This document shows, in pieces, positions 33,765-35,227 of a DNA stretch of 35,227 bases; the stretch's first letter is position 1, and each line of letters starts with the position of its first letter. The stretch covers positions 1 to 35,227 of the forward strand of contig JAFAIO010000425.1 of NCBI GenBank assembly GCA_019236675.1, given 5' to 3'. The stretch is from Verrucomicrobiota bacterium. GTDB taxonomy: Bacteria > Verrucomicrobiota > Verrucomicrobiia > Chthoniobacterales > JAFAMB01. The position numbers and the translations under genes are program-made. The notes under the pieces were generated by a model. That model was not told where the DNA came from. It searched no databases and was given only the letters and a program-made list of their open reading frames with translations.

Positions 33765-35227
33765 TTATGAAAGCCTCCGTAGGAGGGACAACAACTCGGC
33801 GAGCCTAGATTGCGGGTCTGGTGAAGTCAAGCGGGGAAACCGATCTCCAATTAGCAAATAATCTCCTCCCCGCAGCAGCATCACTTTGTTTTCTTTCACC
33901 TCCACTCGCGCCACTCGAGCCTTCCCCGCAATCAACTTGATTTCGGTCATCAACAATAGATTGCTGACCGCCTCCGGTAGTGGCCCGAACCGGTCTCGCC
34001 ACTCCTTTTGAAGCTTGCTCAATTCTTCCGCATTGATCGCGGCTGCAAGCTTCTTATATGCCTGAATTCGCAGGTGTGGCTGAGAAATGTAGTCGGCCGA
34101 AATGAATGCCGGCGCTTTTGCCTCTCCCGCAGTCACAAATTCTGCCTCGTTCGTCACTACAAAATCCAGCCTGAGAACTGCTTCCGCCCTTCCCCTTGCT
34201 TTCTTGCCTTTCAGTTTCTCAATCGCGTCGTGCAATAGCTGGCAATAAAGCTCAAATCCAACGTTCGTGATGTGCCCGCTCTGAGCCGTTCCCAGTATGT
34301 TCCCTGCGCCGCGAATCTCCAGATCACGCATCGCAATCTTAAATCCGGCTCCCAGACCTGAATATTGCTTGATCGCATTAATTCGCCGGCGAGCCGCTCC
34401 GACCCCCATCAATTCCCGCGGCAACATCAGATAAGCATACGCCTTGTGTTGAGCTCGGCCCACTCGACCTCGCAACTGATAGAGATCAGCCAACCCAAAT
34501 CGATCTGCCCGATCAATGATGATCGTGTTCGCGTTCGGAATATCCAGCCCGCTCTCGATGATCGTCGTCGAGATCAACACATCGATCTCTCCTCCTACAA
34601 AACGCTGCATGACCCGTTCAAGTTCGTCTTCATCCATCTGCCCATGGCCGATCTCAACCCGCGCCCCCGGGCAAAGTTCGGTTACCCTCTCTTTCACTCG
34701 CTGGATCGAATGGATGCGGTTATGTAGAAAATAGACCTGACCTCGCCGCTTCAGTTCCCGTTGAATCGCGTCTCGAATCACGCGCTCGTCATAAGCGCAA
34801 ACGATCGTCTCGACCGGTAACCGGTTCGGTGGCGGCGTTTCAATCACCGACATATCTTTCGCTCCCACCAACGAGAGATACAGCGTGCGCGGAATCGGCG
34901 TAGCCGAAAGCGTAAGCACATCAACGAGTTTGAATCGTTCTTTCAAACGTTCTTTGTGCCGAACCCCAAACCGTTGTTCCTCGTCGACGATCACCAGCCC
35001 AAGATCCTTGAACTGGATATCCGGCGACACTAACCGGTGAGTCCCAATCACAATATCCAGCGATCCGTCCCGAATCGCTTCAACCGTCTTACGCTGTTCC
35101 GCCGCCGATAAGAACCGGCTCAACATCCCCACCGTCACCGGATAATCCGAAGTTCGTTCCCGTAACGTTTGGTAATGTTGTTGCGCCAGGACGGTAGTCG
35201 GTACTAACATCGCTACTTGTTTTCCGC
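33765..35227 (-). CDS. mfd: Transcription-repair coupling factor Mfd, C-terminal part (continues beyond right edge)
   Basis: GKQVAMLVPTTVLAQQHYQTLRER at the edge, IVIGTHRLVSPDIQFKDLGLVIVDEEQRFGVRHKERLKE, LTLSATPIPRTLYLSLVGAKDMSVIETPPPNR, DRADRFGLADLYQLRGRVGR. Frame is open to 35227. Confidence 0.95.
   Translation of the reverse strand, partial: GKQVAMLVPTTVLAQQHYQTLRERTSDYPVTVGMLSRFLSAAEQRKTVEAIRDGSLDIVIGTHRLVSPDIQFKDLGLVIVDEEQRFGVRHKERLKERFKLVDVLTLSATPIPRTLYLSLVGAKDMSVIETPPPNRLPVETIVCAYDERVIRDAIQRELKRRGQVYFLHNRIHSIQRVKERVTELCPGARVEIGHGQMDEDELERVMQRFVGGEIDVLISTTIIESGLDIPNANTIIIDRADRFGLADLYQLRGRVGRAQHKAYAYLMLPRELMGVGAARRRINAIKQYSGLGAGFKIAMRDLEIRGAGNILGTAQSGHITNVGFELYCQLLHDAIEKLKGKKARGRAEAVLRLDFVVTNEAEFVTAGEAKAPAFISADYISQPHLRIQAYKKLAAAINAEELSKLQKEWRDRFGPLPEAVSNLLLMTEIKLIAGKARVARVEVKENKVMLLRGGDYLLIGDRFPRLTSPDPQSRLAELLSLLRRLS

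Noticed and set aside
33771-33786. CCTCCGTAGGAGG near the mfd 3' end as another copy of the thiG leader repeat
   Set aside because: On the - strand it provides a good GGAGG ribosome-binding site for the PPIase gene start at 33756, which explains it.

Overview
The window is ordinary chromosomal DNA of probable Verrucomicrobia origin (inferred from gene content and sequence style, not tested). It has about 31 supportable CDSs. On the + strand these include a Phd/VapC-type toxin-antitoxin pair, an SDR plus a sugar ABC transporter (ATPase, a permease carrying two RbsC-like domains in one chain, and a RhaS/LsrB-like binding protein), pyrF, an hpnH-shc-serA hopanoid/serine run, thiG, an OppF-like ATPase and rodA. 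On the - strand they include pdxA, an aldo/keto reductase, plsX, a PIN-PhoH protein, an FmdB-like protein, a HIT protein, lpxB, a Gfo/Idh oxidoreductase, an apparently frameshifted lpxI, ispE, ald, algH/yqgE, an ABC-2 permease, a SurA/PpiC-type PPIase and the 3' part of mfd. The ORF track misses an ECF sigma factor fragment at the left edge. The most striking signal is intergenic: (a) more than ten short tandem arrays of strictly 7-nt period and unrelated sequence, most of which carry a stop codon on the strand of the adjacent gene and often supply that gene's own stop codon; (b) several families of nested inverted-repeat (MITE/REP-like) elements with perfect terminal inverted repeats up to 30 bp, also sitting at gene 3' ends. 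No CRISPR array, rRNA or tRNA was recognised.
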